A stretch of 64,000 nt of DNA, taken from Plasmopara viticola (Eukaryota; Oomycota; Peronosporomycetes; Peronosporales; Peronosporaceae). The DNA is taken from positions 116,516-180,515 of the forward strand of contig MBPM02000114.1 in NCBI GenBank assembly GCA_001695595.3, given 5' to 3'. Positions 1 through 10,206 of this stretch are shown one piece after another. A model generated the notes under the pieces. The model did not search any database. It had not been told where the DNA came from and saw only the letters and a program-made list of their open reading frames with translations. The first letter of the stretch is position 1. The number at the start of each line of letters is the position of its first letter. A program made the translations under genes and the position numbers.

Positions 1-260
1 CCTTGCCGCCACGTTCTGCTTGGTCGCACAGAGCCACTTGCGGTTGACGACTTTGATCTACATTGGCATCTCGTTCAACCTGCTATACTGGACCATCCGG
101 TTCTACCAGGCGTTACCCATCGCACTTTGAGTACGTGGAGAATGCGATAATAGCTCCACCGCGACGAAGATGTCGCAATTGCAATCAAGTAGGGCAAAAC
201 TCTAGAACTTGTGCAAATCAAGGTCGCGTGGCGCACTACAGAAAGGCTAAGTCTGACTAA
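1..260 (+). pseudogene. MULE transposase, C-terminal end (window-truncated)
   Basis: This is the last part of a Mutator-like element transposase cut by the window edge. It matches the corresponding end of the fuller copies at 26760-28531 and 49332-51096. The first codons read a CRHVLLGR stretch, the C-x-H end of a SWIM-type zinc finger. After a frame change the terminal ORF (63-260) holds a zinc-knuckle-like CRNCNQVGQNSRTC in which the usual His is Gln. The frame change lies between the DLHWHLVQPA segment and the knuckle, as in the other copies. It is a non-functional fragment. Confidence 0.75.
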
Positions 261-439
261 TTGATCAACGATTTAAAGAAAGGGTGAGGTTTATAAAGTA
301 CGTATGACATATATTGAGCATTGTTTTTTTATCAGCTTATAAGCAGTAAAAACCACAAAAAAAAGCTTGTAACACACCTTGTGCAAGTCTTGTTAATGTG
401 ATAAAGACAGTGAACTCGAGACATTTTCTGGTCAAGACA

Positions 440-940
440 TTAATAAATCGGAGCCAGAAAAAGACAGCTTCCGGTCCTTAAAAAAGTAAATGCCGGTATG
501 TATCTATAGTCGCACAATTTTCCATTCTCCCTATGTCCCAGTCCAATAATTGGCTTGCCATTATCAAATATTTGGACCCGGTCAAATTTTCTGACTTGGT
601 TGTCGACACGACCACAATCTTCGACCATCCTACTAATGCCTATATAGCTCCAAGGGCGTAAAACGCATGATATATAGATCACATCGAATTGAAAGTTAGG
701 ATGCATGTAAAAGTGGCTTGCCGCGGTCTCAATTTCCTTTTGTTGTAACAAAGCCTTCACAGCTGTCGCGTTTTTGCAATGAGCTTTGTTCTTATCAAGA
801 GAACGGGTCCTGTCAATAAATCTTCAAATTTATGGACGCAAAATCTTCACCAACCAACTTGTATTTAACAGTGCCTCGAGCTCTTCATGGCAATTACGCG
901 TTATGGCCTGACGTCTGGCCATGTCGAAGTACTTTTTCAT
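440..940 (-). pseudogene. Unrecognised pseudogene in module M (copy 0)
   Basis: On the minus strand one frame runs from an ATG at 940 to a stop near 440 and is interrupted by two stops near 825-832. The 3' part is an open stretch of 106 codons from an internal Met at 760, containing FYMHPNFQFDVIYISCVLRP and the segment IGISRMVEDCGRV. The same reading frame recurs at 28714-29031 and 51278-51595 with almost no change. No family was recognised. The long open part in all three copies may simply reflect recent duplication. Confidence 0.4.
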
Positions 941-1174
941 CAGTCTTTTACAAGTCTACTACGGTATTCAGCTTCACGCGCGATACTTTTCGCGTAATCA
1001 AGGCCATCTTGAGCGTCAGTGGAGCAATGTTTTATGACGTATCCTCGATTTTACTTCCATTTTTCAGGAGATGAATGAGGCTTGCACCACGATCCACAGT
1101 CCTTTTATCATCAATGAAGACAGAAGAGGGTAAATAAGCTCTCTAGTTATGGAATCTTTCCTCGTGATTACGTT

Positions 1175-1198
1175 GGCAGAGTTTTCCAGGACTCTGCC
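1175..1198. repeat. Perfect hairpin GGCAGAGT / ACTCTGCC
   Basis: Eight-base inverted arms (1175-1182 and 1191-1198) flank an 8-base loop, about 30 bp from the right end of module M. Identical copies lie at 29445-29468 and 52010-52033. Its position near the insertion boundary suggests an element end, but no partner was found at the left boundary. Confidence 0.6.
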
Positions 1199-2624
1199 GA
1201 ACCGTGGGTCCTGCTTCAATTAGCGGCATCGTCAACAAACCTTCTTTGATGCTTTGTCCAGACCATCTTTCAACTTGTTCTGCATCTCTCCATTTGTGTG
1301 ACGCGATTGGTACAATCCTAGTATTGAGGCTCACAACAGTGTAATTTAGCGGCTCTCGTAAAACTTTCGAGGCTTTAATCTCACATTGAACCCCGACACG
1401 GAATATGGTCTTAGCTTCGTGGAAGGAGGTTGATGAAGTTTTCTTTTATGTTCTCGTTGTCTATTTCTAAAGCTTGGTCCGTTGGTTGATCCGACTGACA
1501 GGTCGTAGGATAGGTGGTGTGCGCTGAGACAAAGTCTATTTTCGCGCGGTGTTCGCAACCGACTTGTTAGCTACTGTGTCGCTATAAGCACCCTTATTAT
1601 ATTGGGACTTGACTACTTCCGATAGCAGGTAGAGCGCGGTCATGTTTTCCGCCCAGGCTCAACTCTGGGTCGACATGTAGCTTACGGTGTCTGTGTGGGA
1701 CAAAACATTTGTTTACCACAAGAACATTGGCCAATCGTGTAATTTATAAAACTTTAATGCTTGAGCCTATATTTTCTACTCTTTTTACGATGTTTTCTAA
1801 AATGAACACCCATCCTTAAGCTTTTATAGAAGTGGGTCGCTATACCGGATCAAGTGTAGCACAAAATACTTATATGCTTTGTCTGATAACTATTGTGCCT
1901 GTTTGGACATTTACACCTTGCTGACTTTAGTGATTGTTGACGGATATAAAAATCGTAAACTAAAGCAAAAAATAAGAACGTCGTAAGCCAGTTTAGAACG
2001 CGGCTGACCTACTACGCAAGTAGATCAAACTCCAATTAATACGAAAGCCATAGGTGCGCAATTAATATGAACCCATCAAGCCGATTACATTGTGCTTCGT
2101 ACGATCGTGTGTTGCTAGTAGGTGGAATGGATCGGGCTACCGACCTGGTCATATAAGTTTGGCCTTCCCATACTCTCGATGCGGTTAGATCACAATAATT
2201 TTGACCGCGCATCAAATTGAGTGTATCGGATGACGCTAAGTATCCAATCGATCAAACGCTTTTAACCCACTTTTCCTTTTTGCCAATAGACTACCAGTAT
2301 CATCAGCGATTGTCTATTGATATCGCATCGGCTCTTTGAACTCAAATATCGATGCCTTCGAGTGCTGAATACAGTGGTCGTAAGCGATGGCTACTAGTGT
2401 CTACAAAAGGTTGACAAGAGAATGCGTAATGATGATATGGACAATTTTGGGTGTCAAGAATCAGCGCACCATTTCGACTTTAATGGAAAGTTGACCATGA
2501 CACCATGATAAACATAACAAAAATTCGCTTTATTATATTGCATTGAACATAGCAAGGAGGGCTAACTATAGTAAAGGGCGAGCTATTTTCCAAAACATCT
2601 TCAATGGATTTTTTGTTACAGTCG

Positions 2625-2935
2625 AAAAAATGTTTCTTCCATGTGAGAACAGCACACAATCAAGACTACGATCGTGCCCCGAGAGGCTGGAAATGAACTC
2701 AAGCGCTGAGCCGCCCTTGGCTGCGATGTCCTCCATCTCACTCACGAACCACAACTTGATCTCCTTGTTCGGCACCTCCTGTTGTCAGAAGTGGCTTGTC
2801 AGATGTCGTTGCGGTTTCATTGCTTGATCGTAGAAAGTTTAATTCCAAAATAGCCTCATTGAGCCCCGTAGGGCCACAGTGTAGCCGGATTCCGGGTGTC
2901 GCCATGCGCACCGGCGGGACATTGAGCTTCGACAT
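2625..2935 (-). pseudogene. CAF-1 subunit p60 (CHAF1B/Cac2-like) N-terminal WD40 fragment
   Basis: Remnant of the N-terminal WD40 part of the histone chaperone CAF-1 p60 subunit, which in the intact protein helps deposit H3-H4 during replication. The minus strand starts MSKLNVPPVRMATPG, continues with an EAILELNFLRS strand, then shifts frame to NKEIKLWFVSEMEDI and EFISSLSGHDRSLDCVLFS. The order (start, first strand, D-K-E-I-K-L-W blade end, E-F-x-x-x-L-x-x-H next blade) is that of CAF-1 p60. Only about 100 of the usual 500 or more residues remain. S1 copies share a frameshift between TTGGA and NKEIKLW. Confidence 0.6.
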
Positions 2936-2937
2936 GA

Positions 2938-3156
2938 CTAATGACGATTCAAGGTTTTCCCAAAACCACTCAAAGTCATAATCCCATGACTAGTACCGAT
3001 TCTAAGTATCCTAAAGCAAATAGCCTCTAAAGTGAGTACTATTAAACTATTTGATATGTCCGTGCAAAATACGCAAGCAGCATATATTAGACGCTGACTC
3101 GCCGACTGTAGTTTTGACACAATAAAAGCTGCTAATGCCGATCTAAACTTGAGCAA
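2938..3156 (-). CDS. Unrecognised 72-aa ORF U2 (copy in S1a)
   Basis: Open frame starting MLKFRSALAAFIVSKLQSAS, ending a few bases before the ATG of the CAF-1 p60 fragment on the same strand. Recurs at 5215-5433, 18399-18581 (shorter), 31174-31392, 37147-37365 and 53737-53919. No family recognised. It could be a leftover of the 5' region of the captured CAF-1 gene rather than a gene. Confidence 0.2.
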   Translation of the reverse strand: MLKFRSALAAFIVSKLQSASQRLIYAACVFCTDISNSLIVLTLEAICFRILRIGTSHGIMTLSGFGKTLNRH

Positions 3157-3300
3157 TTCGATAATGGAAGTTGGTCGAAGATTTTAAGGTTTGCAGTAAA
3201 ACAAATTTCGTGTCTGTTCGCGTTGAGAAGGAACTGCATAGCAGCAGATAAAGTCTAATTCTCAATTGTTGTCAAGATTACTGTGACGTAAAGTATTCAT

Positions 3301-3543
3301 TCAAATTAGCGACTGTAAACAGCATGGCCATAGATGACTGTGAGGTACGGTCAACCGAGACCATGAAGCCGAGCGAAGTCGTCTAGCCGTATGCTGTATG
3401 ATCAAATTACAAAACACCATTTTAATGTTGAATTTGTTGCTGTTAAGGCCATATTTGGATTCAACAGCTGTGTAGCCTACAATAGAAGCGGTTGTGGCGT
3501 CGTCCTCAATTAAGTTTACCGTGTTGGAAGCAGTCTTTTGCAT
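3301..3543 (-). CDS. Unrecognised 80-aa ORF U1 (copy in S1a)
   Basis: Open frame starting MQKTASNTVNLIEDDATTAS with a central ESKYGLNSNKFNIKMVFCN segment. The frame is open in all seven S copies (4828-5070, 18762-19004, 31537-31779, 36760-37002, 54099-54341, 59688-59930), with only a few substitutions. No family recognised, and no signal peptide or membrane segment is evident. Persistence may reflect recent copying rather than selection. Confidence 0.3.
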   Translation of the reverse strand: MQKTASNTVNLIEDDATTASIVGYTAVESKYGLNSNKFNIKMVFCNLIIQHTARRLRSASWSRLTVPHSHLWPCCLQSLI

Positions 3544-3660
3544 TTAAGACCGTGAGCTGAAGTTGAACGTCTTCTGGAGACGAGTCCAATGAACGATGAA
3601 AGTATATGATGATAAAGCAACATTTGCACTGTAACTTATTTTTCTCTTTTTACACACTCC

Positions 3661-3879
3661 TTGACCCCCATCCCTACACTATTAGAAACAGAAAAAAATA
3701 AAAATCCAATTTTGACAAGCCCCATCCTATGGTGTCAATGGGCAGAAAACACTGAAGCACAAAACTATAACAATTTAAATCATCAACATAATTACGGACG
3801 CAGAAAACCAACACAACATTTGTTTAGTCAGGTGGTTGGTCTTTTTTTGTCTGGATGTAACATAAATGTCAACAAATAG
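3661..3879 (+). CDS. Unrecognised 72-aa ORF U3 upstream of E (copy a)
   Basis: Frame with ETEKNKNPILTSPILWCQW and a Gln/Asn-rich middle, in AT-rich DNA divergent from U1 and about 150 bp before the E start. Also open at 4492-4710, 31897-32115 and 36424-36642; interrupted or shortened near 19126-19320, 54468-54660 and 59382-59570. The start codon is weakly defined. It may be non-coding leader of E. Confidence 0.2.
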   Translation: MTPIPTLLETEKNKNPILTSPILWCQWAENTEAQNYNNLNHQHNYGRRKPTQHLFSQVVGLFLSGCNINVNK

Positions 3880-4027
3880 CTACCACTACGCGATGAAGTA
3901 ACTACAGTAGCTTTTCGTAACAGAATTACAAAATATGAATCAGTCGTGAGTTAATTAAATTGTGATCCTGAATTATAATCTATACAATATACGAGCATAC
4001 CCCATATACCACATACACTACAAAAAA

Positions 4028-4172
4028 TGTCTGAGTTTGAAATGTCTGAATTTGAAGTCTATGAGCAAAATGCCTCATACTGTCGATGGTTATACAACGA
4101 ACAATCGGAAGACTCGAATATAAGACGCTTTTTAGCCAGCAAGTTTCAAGCTGGACACGATAGCTATATCGT
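4028..4172 (+). pseudogene. E ORF (ExoX-C-like small protein), truncated by fold-back
   Basis: The first 48 or so codons of the 94-codon E ORF (MSEFEMSEFE start, then SYCRWL) are followed immediately by the palindrome centre, so the second half-domain is lost. The missing part should begin with the R-R-G-K-H-K motif seen at 19480-19764. The break lies in the sequence coding for D-S-Y-I-V. Confidence 0.7.
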
Positions 4173-4218
4173 ACGCACAATATAGCTATATCGTACGCAC
4201 AATATAGCTATCGTGTCC
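4140..4218. repeat. Palindrome centre with 22-bp tandem linker
   Basis: Arms ending ...GGACACGATAGCTATA meet their reverse complement at TATAGCTATCGTGTCC.... Between them a unit of about 22 bp (TATCGTACGCACAATATAGC and flanks) is present twice. The arms are the S and E modules, extending from about 1232 to about 7125, so the whole palindrome is nearly 6 kb. A fold-back with a short duplicated linker is typical of template-switch or end-fusion events; a sequencing artefact must also be considered. Confidence 0.8.
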
Positions 4219-4344
4219 AGCTTGAAACTTGCTGGCTAAAAAGCGTCTTATATTCGAGTCTTCCGATTGTTCGTTGTATAACCATCGACAGTATGAGGCA
4301 TTTTGCTCATAGACTTCAAATTCAGACATTTCAAACTCAGACAT
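4185..4344 (-). pseudogene. E ORF, truncated mirror copy
   Basis: Mirror image of 4028-4172 on the minus strand, with start codon at 4342-4344. It has the same first half-domain and loses the second half at the palindrome centre. Both arms carry GGACACGATAGC where the full-length copies have GGAGACGATAGC, so the arms share a private substitution (G to C) and derive from one another. Confidence 0.7.
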
Positions 4345-4491
4345 TTTTTGTAGTGTATGTGGTATATGGGGTATGCTCGTATATTGTATAGAATATAATT
4401 CAGGATCACAATTTAATTAACTCACGACTGATTCATATTTTGTAATTCTGTTACGAAAAGCTACTGTAGTTACTTCATCGCGTAGTGGTAG

Positions 4492-4710
4492 CTATTTGTT
4501 GACATTTATGTTACATCCAGACAAAAAAAGACCAACCACCTGACTAAACAAATGTTGTGTTGGTTTTCTGCGTCCGTAATTATGATGATGATTCAAATTG
4601 TTATAGTTTTGTGCGTCAGTGTTCTCTACCCATTGACACCATAGGATGGGGCTTGTCAAAATTGGATTTTTATTTTTTTCTGTTTCTAATAGTGTAGGGA
4701 TGGGGGTCAA
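4492..4710 (-). CDS. Unrecognised ORF U3 (mosaic S copy)
   Basis: Mirror of 3661-3879 with a few substitutions (for example NLNHHHNYG in place of NLNHQHNYG). No family recognised. Confidence 0.2.
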   Translation of the reverse strand: MTPIPTLLETEKNKNPILTSPILWCQWVENTDAQNYNNLNHHHNYGRRKPTQHLFSQVVGLFLSGCNINVNK

Positions 4711-4827
4711 GGAGTGTGTAAAAAGAGTAAAATAAGTTATAGTGCAAATGTTGCTTTATCATCATATACTTTCATCGTTCATTGGACTCGTCTCCAGAAG
4801 ACGTTTAACTTCAGCTCACGGTCTTAA

Positions 4828-5070
4828 ATGCAAAAGACTGCTTCCAACACGGTAAACTTAATTGAGGACGACGCCACAACCGCTTCTATTGTAGGCTACA
4901 CAGCTGTTGAATCCAAATATGGCCTTAACAGCAACAAATTCAACATTAAAATGGTGTTTTGTAATTTGATCATACAGCATACGGCTAGACGACTTCACTC
5001 GGCTTCATGGTCTCGGTTGACCGTACCATACAGTCATCTATGGCCATGCTGTTTACAGTCGCTAATTTGA
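4828..5070 (+). CDS. Unrecognised ORF U1 (mosaic S copy)
   Basis: 80-codon open frame identical to the 3301-3543 copy except at two positions (RRLHSAS, TVPYSH). No family recognised. Confidence 0.3.
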   Translation: MQKTASNTVNLIEDDATTASIVGYTAVESKYGLNSNKFNIKMVFCNLIIQHTARRLHSASWSRLTVPYSHLWPCCLQSLI

Positions 5071-5214
5071 ATGAATACTTTATGTCACAGTAATCTTGAC
5101 AACAATTGAGAATTAGACTTTATCTGCTGCTATGCAGTTCCTTCTCAACGCGAACAGACACAAAATTTGTTTTACTGCAAACCTTAAAATCTTCGACCAA
5201 CTTCCATTATCGAA

Positions 5215-5433
5215 TTGCTCAAGTTTAGATCGGCATTAGCAGTTTTTATTGTGTCAAAACTACAGTCGGCGAGTCAGCGTCTAATATATGCTGCTTGCGT
5301 ATTTTGCACGGACATATCAAATAGTTTAATAGTACTCACTTTAGAGGCTATTTGCTTTAGGATACTTAGGATCGGTACTAGTCATGGGATTATGACTTTG
5401 AGTGGTTTTGGAAAAACCTTGAATCGTCATTAG
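5215..5433 (+). CDS. Unrecognised ORF U2 (mosaic S copy)
   Basis: 72-codon frame with one visible change (SALAVFI). It stops at 5433, directly before the CAF-1 p60 fragment start. Confidence 0.2.
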   Translation: MLKFRSALAVFIVSKLQSASQRLIYAACVFCTDISNSLIVLTLEAICFRILRIGTSHGIMTLSGFGKTLNRH

Positions 5434-5435
5434 TC

Positions 5436-5745
5436 ATGTCGAAGCTCAAAGTCCCGCCGGTGCGCATGGCGACACCCGGAATCCGGCTACACTGTGGCCC
5501 TACGGGGCTCAATGAGGCTATTTTGAAATAAACTTTCTACGATCAAACAATGAAACCGCAACGACATCTGACAAGCCACTTCTGACAACAGGAGGTGCCG
5601 AACAAGGAGATCAAGTTGTGGTTCGTGAGTGAGATGGAGGACATCGCAGCCAAGGGCGGCTCAGCGCTTGAGTTCATTTCCAGCCTCTCGGGACACGATC
5701 GTAGTCTTGATTGTGTGCTGTTCTCTTATGGAAGAAACATTTTTT
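5436..5745 (+). pseudogene. CAF-1 p60 N-terminal fragment (mosaic S copy)
   Basis: Same segment as 2625-2935 on the other strand. It has the S1 frameshift before NKEIKLW and, in addition, a small change near 5525 that creates a TAA within the first beta strand, so this copy is broken twice. Confidence 0.6.
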
Positions 5746-7127
5746 CGACTGTAACAAAAAATCCTTTGAAGATGTTTTGGAAAATAGCTCGCCCTTTACT
5801 ATAGTTAGCCCTCCTTGCTATGTTCAATGCAATATAATAAAGCGAATTTTTGTTATGTTTATCATGGTGTCATGGTCAACTTTCCATTAAAGTCGAATTG
5901 GTGCGCTGATTCTTGACACCCAAAATTGTCCATACCATCATTATGCATTCTCTTGCCAACATTTTGTAGACACTAGTAGCCATCGCTTACGACCACTGTA
6001 TTCAGCACTCGAAGGCATCGATATTTGAGTTCAAAGAGCCCATGCGATACCAATAGTCAATCGCTGATGAAACTAATAGTCTATTGGCTAGAAGGAAAAC
6101 TGGGTTAAAAGCGTTTGATCGATTGGATACTTAGCGTCATTTGATACACTCAATTTGATGCGCGGTCAAAATTAGTGTGATCTAACCGTATCAAGAGTAT
6201 GGGAAGACCAAACATATATGACCAGGTAGGTGGCCCGATCCATTCCAACTACTAGCAACATACGATCGTATGAAGCACAATGTAATCGGCTTGATAGGTT
6301 CTCATTAATTGCGCAACTATGGCTCACGTATTAGTTGGAGTATGATCTACTTGCGTAGTAGGTCAGCCGCGTTCTATTCACAATTTTTATCATCCGTCAA
6401 CAACCACTAAAGTCAGCAAGGTGTACGTGTCCAAACAGGCACAATAGTTATCAGACAAAGCATACAAGTATTTTGTGCTACACTCTAGCCGGTATAGCGC
6501 CCGATTCGCACCCACTTCTATAGAAGCTTCGGGTTGGGTGTTCATTTTGAAAAAAACGTAAGAAATTTAGAAAATAAAGGCTCAAGCATTAAACTTCATC
6601 AACCACACGATTGGCCAATGTTCTTGTGGTAAACAAATGTTTTGTCCCACACAAACACCGTAAGCTACATGTCGACCCAGAGTTGAGCTTGGGCGGAAAA
6701 CATGATCGCGCTCTACCTGCTATCAGAAGTAGTCAAGTCCCAATATAGTAAGGGGGCTTTTAGCGACACAGTAGCCAATTAGTCAATTGCGCACACCGCG
6801 CGCAGTCTAAAATAGACTTTGTCTCAGCGCACACCACCTATCCTACGACCTGTCAGGTCGGATCAACCAGCGGACCGAGCTTAAGGAATAAACGACGAGA
6901 ACATAAAGAAAAGATTCATTAAATTCCTTCCACGAAGCTTAGACCTTCTTCCCTGTCGGGGTTCAATGTAAGATTCTAGCCTCGAAAAGTTTACAAGACC
7001 CGATATATTACACTGTTGTAGGCCTGAATACTCGAATTGTACCAATAGCGTCACACAAATGGAGAGATGCAGAACAAATTATAAGATGGTCTGGACAAAG
7101 CATCAAAGAAGGATTGTTGACGATGCA

Positions 7128-9830
7128 GTTTTAAGCGCTTATCAATTTGAGCATCTGAACGTACTTGAGCTCCTCAGAAAGGACACCTCCAACCTTTTAC
7201 CAAAAAAGAGAGCATTGAAACGTATGGTACACAACTAAGAAAGAATTTGCTATATGTAACACAAATGGTTCCGCCACTAGCTTCTCCTTGCTCCAACTTC
7301 AGCAAGAGAGAAATCCATGCTTTACATTGTCTAATACCGACTAAAAAGGTCAACCGCTTCCAAATACGCCGCAACTCTATACTCAATTGCATTGTTCGCT
7401 GGTCATAACAGTGGTACAAAGGAACCACAGAGAAGACCTCGTGCGTAACAAGATATCGACAGACTGCCAGTAATTACATCGCTGTTAAACAGCCGATATG
7501 AAAAAGCGGTATCAAGAGTACCACAAGATGCGCATATCGCAGATCTCTCGATGCTTGTAGTGATTCGCTGTAGGTGATTATCGTGCCCGATCCACAAGCT
7601 GCTCACCGCAAATTAAGCCACACCCCTTAGTCTTGATACTGCTTCCGTAAACTATGGGTTAAGTGCAGCTTTTAAAGAATCGAATTCTATGTCAAATAAG
7701 TTGGCTGGAACAACATTCTTTTTGGGGATTACTATAAAGTCGTAAAACTATCTTTGTCGTAGCACAAACTACACGGCTTATCGTACCGTAAGGTGTCTGG
7801 TCCATACCGACCGGCCAATGTATGTTTGGACAGGAGGCGAAGGACAAAAATTACAGCTTAGCTTTTTACCACGTTAGCGATTCATCATACAATCGTTTTT
7901 GTATCATCCTTCATAGTAGATTGTGACTTAGCACTATCGACGTCTAACACACCACACGTCCGACAAACGTGTGGCTAGGCTGCCACTCGATAAAAAGCAG
8001 AGCTTGCGACTCCAACGTGATCATGATGGGCGACACATGCCATCAATGACATTATATAATTTCCGATATTAGCAATGAGTTATGGTAGCACAAGTCGTTG
8101 CGAGCATTACTTTGAGTAGTGACAGAATGGCAAGCGCCAGCGTGATGTTAAGTTGTACAGAAATTTAAGTTTTACGTATGGTGCAACACTTGAACGACAA
8201 ATGGTGCAAGTGCTTTATGGTTGGTCATTGAGCGGAGGCTTATCGAGCGACTTCGTTTTGTTGCAAGCTTTACCACCTAAGCGAAAATATGACAAGTCCA
8301 GAAGGGAGAAAGCGAGTCCTTGCTTGAAAAATTAGCTTCGACACATTTTATTTAAATGACTCCGATACTAAGCCGCAATGTTTATCAAGCTTTACTGGCA
8401 TCAATGCGAACAAAGAGGTGACATATTCAATCAACGACAGTGCTACGACACATGCTATTCTGATGCAGAAACGTTTTTGGTTATTTTAGCAAACTTCAGA
8501 TTCTTGCAATGTCATAGCCATCAAAAGTACTAGCTCGGCTGCTCGAGAATGTTGTCGTGCTTGAATTTCATCGACAAAAAGAACGACTGCTAGTTCCAGC
8601 ATAACCAATTATGCAGCAAAGTTAAACCGAAACGTGCTAAAAGAAACCTTTTTCACTAAGGTATTGCTCAAACGCAGCTGATTGAGTTGATGCAATCAGT
8701 GCATGTATGGAGTCGCTCCCTTTTACTGATTGGTGGATGCAGAGGGGAGCAAGCTTGACCATCACACGCACGACGAGGTACCGGACGACAAGATAGATGT
8801 CTGACGAAAGAAAAGTAGAACAGTTATGCGAACATTCGTATAATTAGGCTTTGCCTTCGCATAGGGATAAAGGCGAACGGAGATGCGTGTAATCACTTTA
8901 CTTTCCTTTTAAACAAAGGAAGAAGAATGGATGGTCTTCAACTGTGGTCTCTACTGCACACATTAACCGGCTGTGGATGATGCATTGTTCTACACAAACT
9001 AAATGATGAGTTTTAAAGAGCAAGTGTTACCTTCATCATGATCTATTTGGACACTTCGAGCCTGGATAGCTTATTAAGGAAATTTATCCCTGACATTTGA
9101 CGTACCAAGAAAAATGTTTTGTGAGGCATGTTCCAATCTAAAATATTGCTTTTCGATCAACATATACAAACCATTTAGCAGACTTGAAAGTGCTGTTTTT
9201 GGGTCGATTTTCTATCGACAAGCTCCTTTAGCTACGTCACAATTAAATGTATAGTTTCTCACGGTAAACAAACGTACATCTTCTTACCTTACAACGGCCA
9301 AATTGTCGATCAGTATTGTTAATATCATGACACAGGTTCCTGATGATTTGATCACGACTGTACGCGTAGATGACGCTGCTTAAACTCGTGCTTAATTCGT
9401 GCCTTTTCAACAAGATGTCAAAAGCGTCCGGTTTATATGCACATGACTCAGGAGCATCAAATTGGTGCAAATGATAGTGAGCCTATATTCTTTATGATAT
9501 GATCTCATTCCTCTTTATTTACAATTAAAATGGAGTCTTCTATGAGGATTGCATTTGGCTTTTTTGTACTATCGTCACAGTGATAAGCATGTATGGTGCA
9601 TTCTTCGACATCAGTGTATTGCGCAAATTGCCCCAGACATCTATTTTACAGATGAATGGGTGTTAGAAATCAAGATAATGAAGCATCCATTGATCTGCTT
9701 TGTGTTTAGCCAGCACCTCGACTTCGTGACAAACAATCACGCAAATCGAAAAGCGTGATAGACCAAGAGAATCCTGCAACACCTTTTTTGCTGCGGAACG
9801 TTCGGCACCAGCTGCAGGACGTCTTGCACC
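7128..9830. repeat. Module L reversed (copy a), no recognised gene
   Basis: About 2.7 kb also present forward at 13999-16700, reversed at 39061-41760 and 61979-64000, and in a more diverged form L' at 23535-26100 and 46310-48670. Short frames recur in the copies (7174-7428 and 7403-7606 minus; 8153-8335 plus; 9243-9470 minus; a 74-codon frame at 8700-8880 in other copies) but none matches a family I know and several overlap. Treated as decayed or intergenic DNA. Confidence 0.7.
7952..7974. repeat. Conserved hairpin CCACACGT-n7-ACGTGTGG (La)
   Basis: Perfect 8-bp arms and a 7-base loop (CCGACAA). Kept intact in every L and L' copy: 15853-15875, 25290-25312, 39885-39907, 48070-48092 and 62804-62826. 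The arms include a CACGT E-box-like core. Confidence 0.7.
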
Positions 9831-9967
9831 GGCTTACTGAGTAGTCATAATTAATAAACGATTTACTTGTTTCAAGCAAACCACATGATCTAACCATGTA
9901 CGATAGTAACAGTAACGCGAAGTAGCTTGCGAATTATGCAATTCATTACTTAAAATACCATATAATA

Positions 9968-10136
9968 ATAAGATCACCACCGACACGTAGATTTCCCCTT
10001 TGTTTGGCTTAAAGTAGTCTTTGAAAAACTTCGGGTTCTTGGTCCACAACAACGGAAGCATGTGCAAATAGCCTTCCGGGTGTCTATGTTCATCGAGCGT
10101 CACACCTTCCGCGCCGCTTCTATCCAACCACACGTG
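9968..10136 (-). pseudogene. Second Crinkler (CRN) fragment, end of DWL region
   Basis: Minus-strand piece reading VWLDRSGAEGVTLDEH, GYLHMLPLLWTKNPKFF and KGEIYVSVVI. The last part corresponds to the conserved HVLVxxP end of the CRN DWL region (oomycete host-targeted effectors that are modular: LFLAK, DWL, then variable tail). H is replaced by Y and the P is lost, after which an AT-rich stretch follows. LFLAK and a C-terminal domain are missing. Lies just after the CRN-HNH pseudogene on the same strand. Confidence 0.6.
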
Positions 10137-10206
10137 TTTCAGTGAGATCGACCCAGCAAACGAACACTTATATCACTCACCGTCCACGATAATGTGATTG
10201 GAGTCG

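Larger units (their letters stand above)
261..1225. repeat. Module M, 3' flank of the MULE (copy 0)
   Basis: Sequence repeated at 28532-29495 and 51097-52060. It ends at 1225/1226, where module S begins; in copies of L-S without the MULE the two sides are joined directly. It contains an unknown minus-strand pseudogene (440-940) and a perfect 8-bp-arm hairpin at 1175-1198. I saw no clear terminal inverted repeat pairing this end with the left end of the inserted block. Confidence 0.6.
1226..4027. repeat. Module S, subtype S1 (copy a, forward)
   Basis: About 2.8 kb also found at 29496-32263 and 52061-54823 (S1), as S2 at 16701-19479, reversed at 36277-39060 and 59215-61978, and as a reversed S1/S2 mosaic at 4345-7127. 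The segment 1560-2500 has no recognised gene. Subtype S1 is marked by a short 'gggtcgctataccggatc' stretch near 1845, where S2 has an extra GCGAATCGG-type insertion. The minus strand carries U1, U2 and the CAF-1 p60 fragment; the plus strand carries U3 before E. Confidence 0.8.
4345..7127. repeat. Module S reversed, S1/S2 mosaic
   Basis: From 4345 to about 5960 this arm is S1-like (for example the NKEIKLWFVSEMEDI version of the CAF-1 fragment). Near 6068-6105 it switches to S2 sequence (GAAACTAATAGTCTATTGGC). At about 6107-6126 it returns to an S1 tract (TTAAAAGCGTTTGATCGATT), and after about 6200 it is again mainly S2. It joins L at 7127. No recognised gene lies in 5900-7127. Confidence 0.7.

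Noticed and set aside
832..1074. 80-codon plus-strand frame MDAKSSPTNLYLTV
   Set aside because: Antisense to the minus-strand pseudogene at 440-940 and closed in one of the three copies (shift near 29236).
4140..4218. Palindrome as a transposon terminus or telomere-like end
   Set aside because: The arms are ordinary S/E modules; no terminal motif, target duplication or telomeric repeat is present.
3661..4344. Integrated large DNA virus segment around E
   Set aside because: Only one small domain resembles proteins that such viruses also have; no core viral gene is present, so origin is left open.
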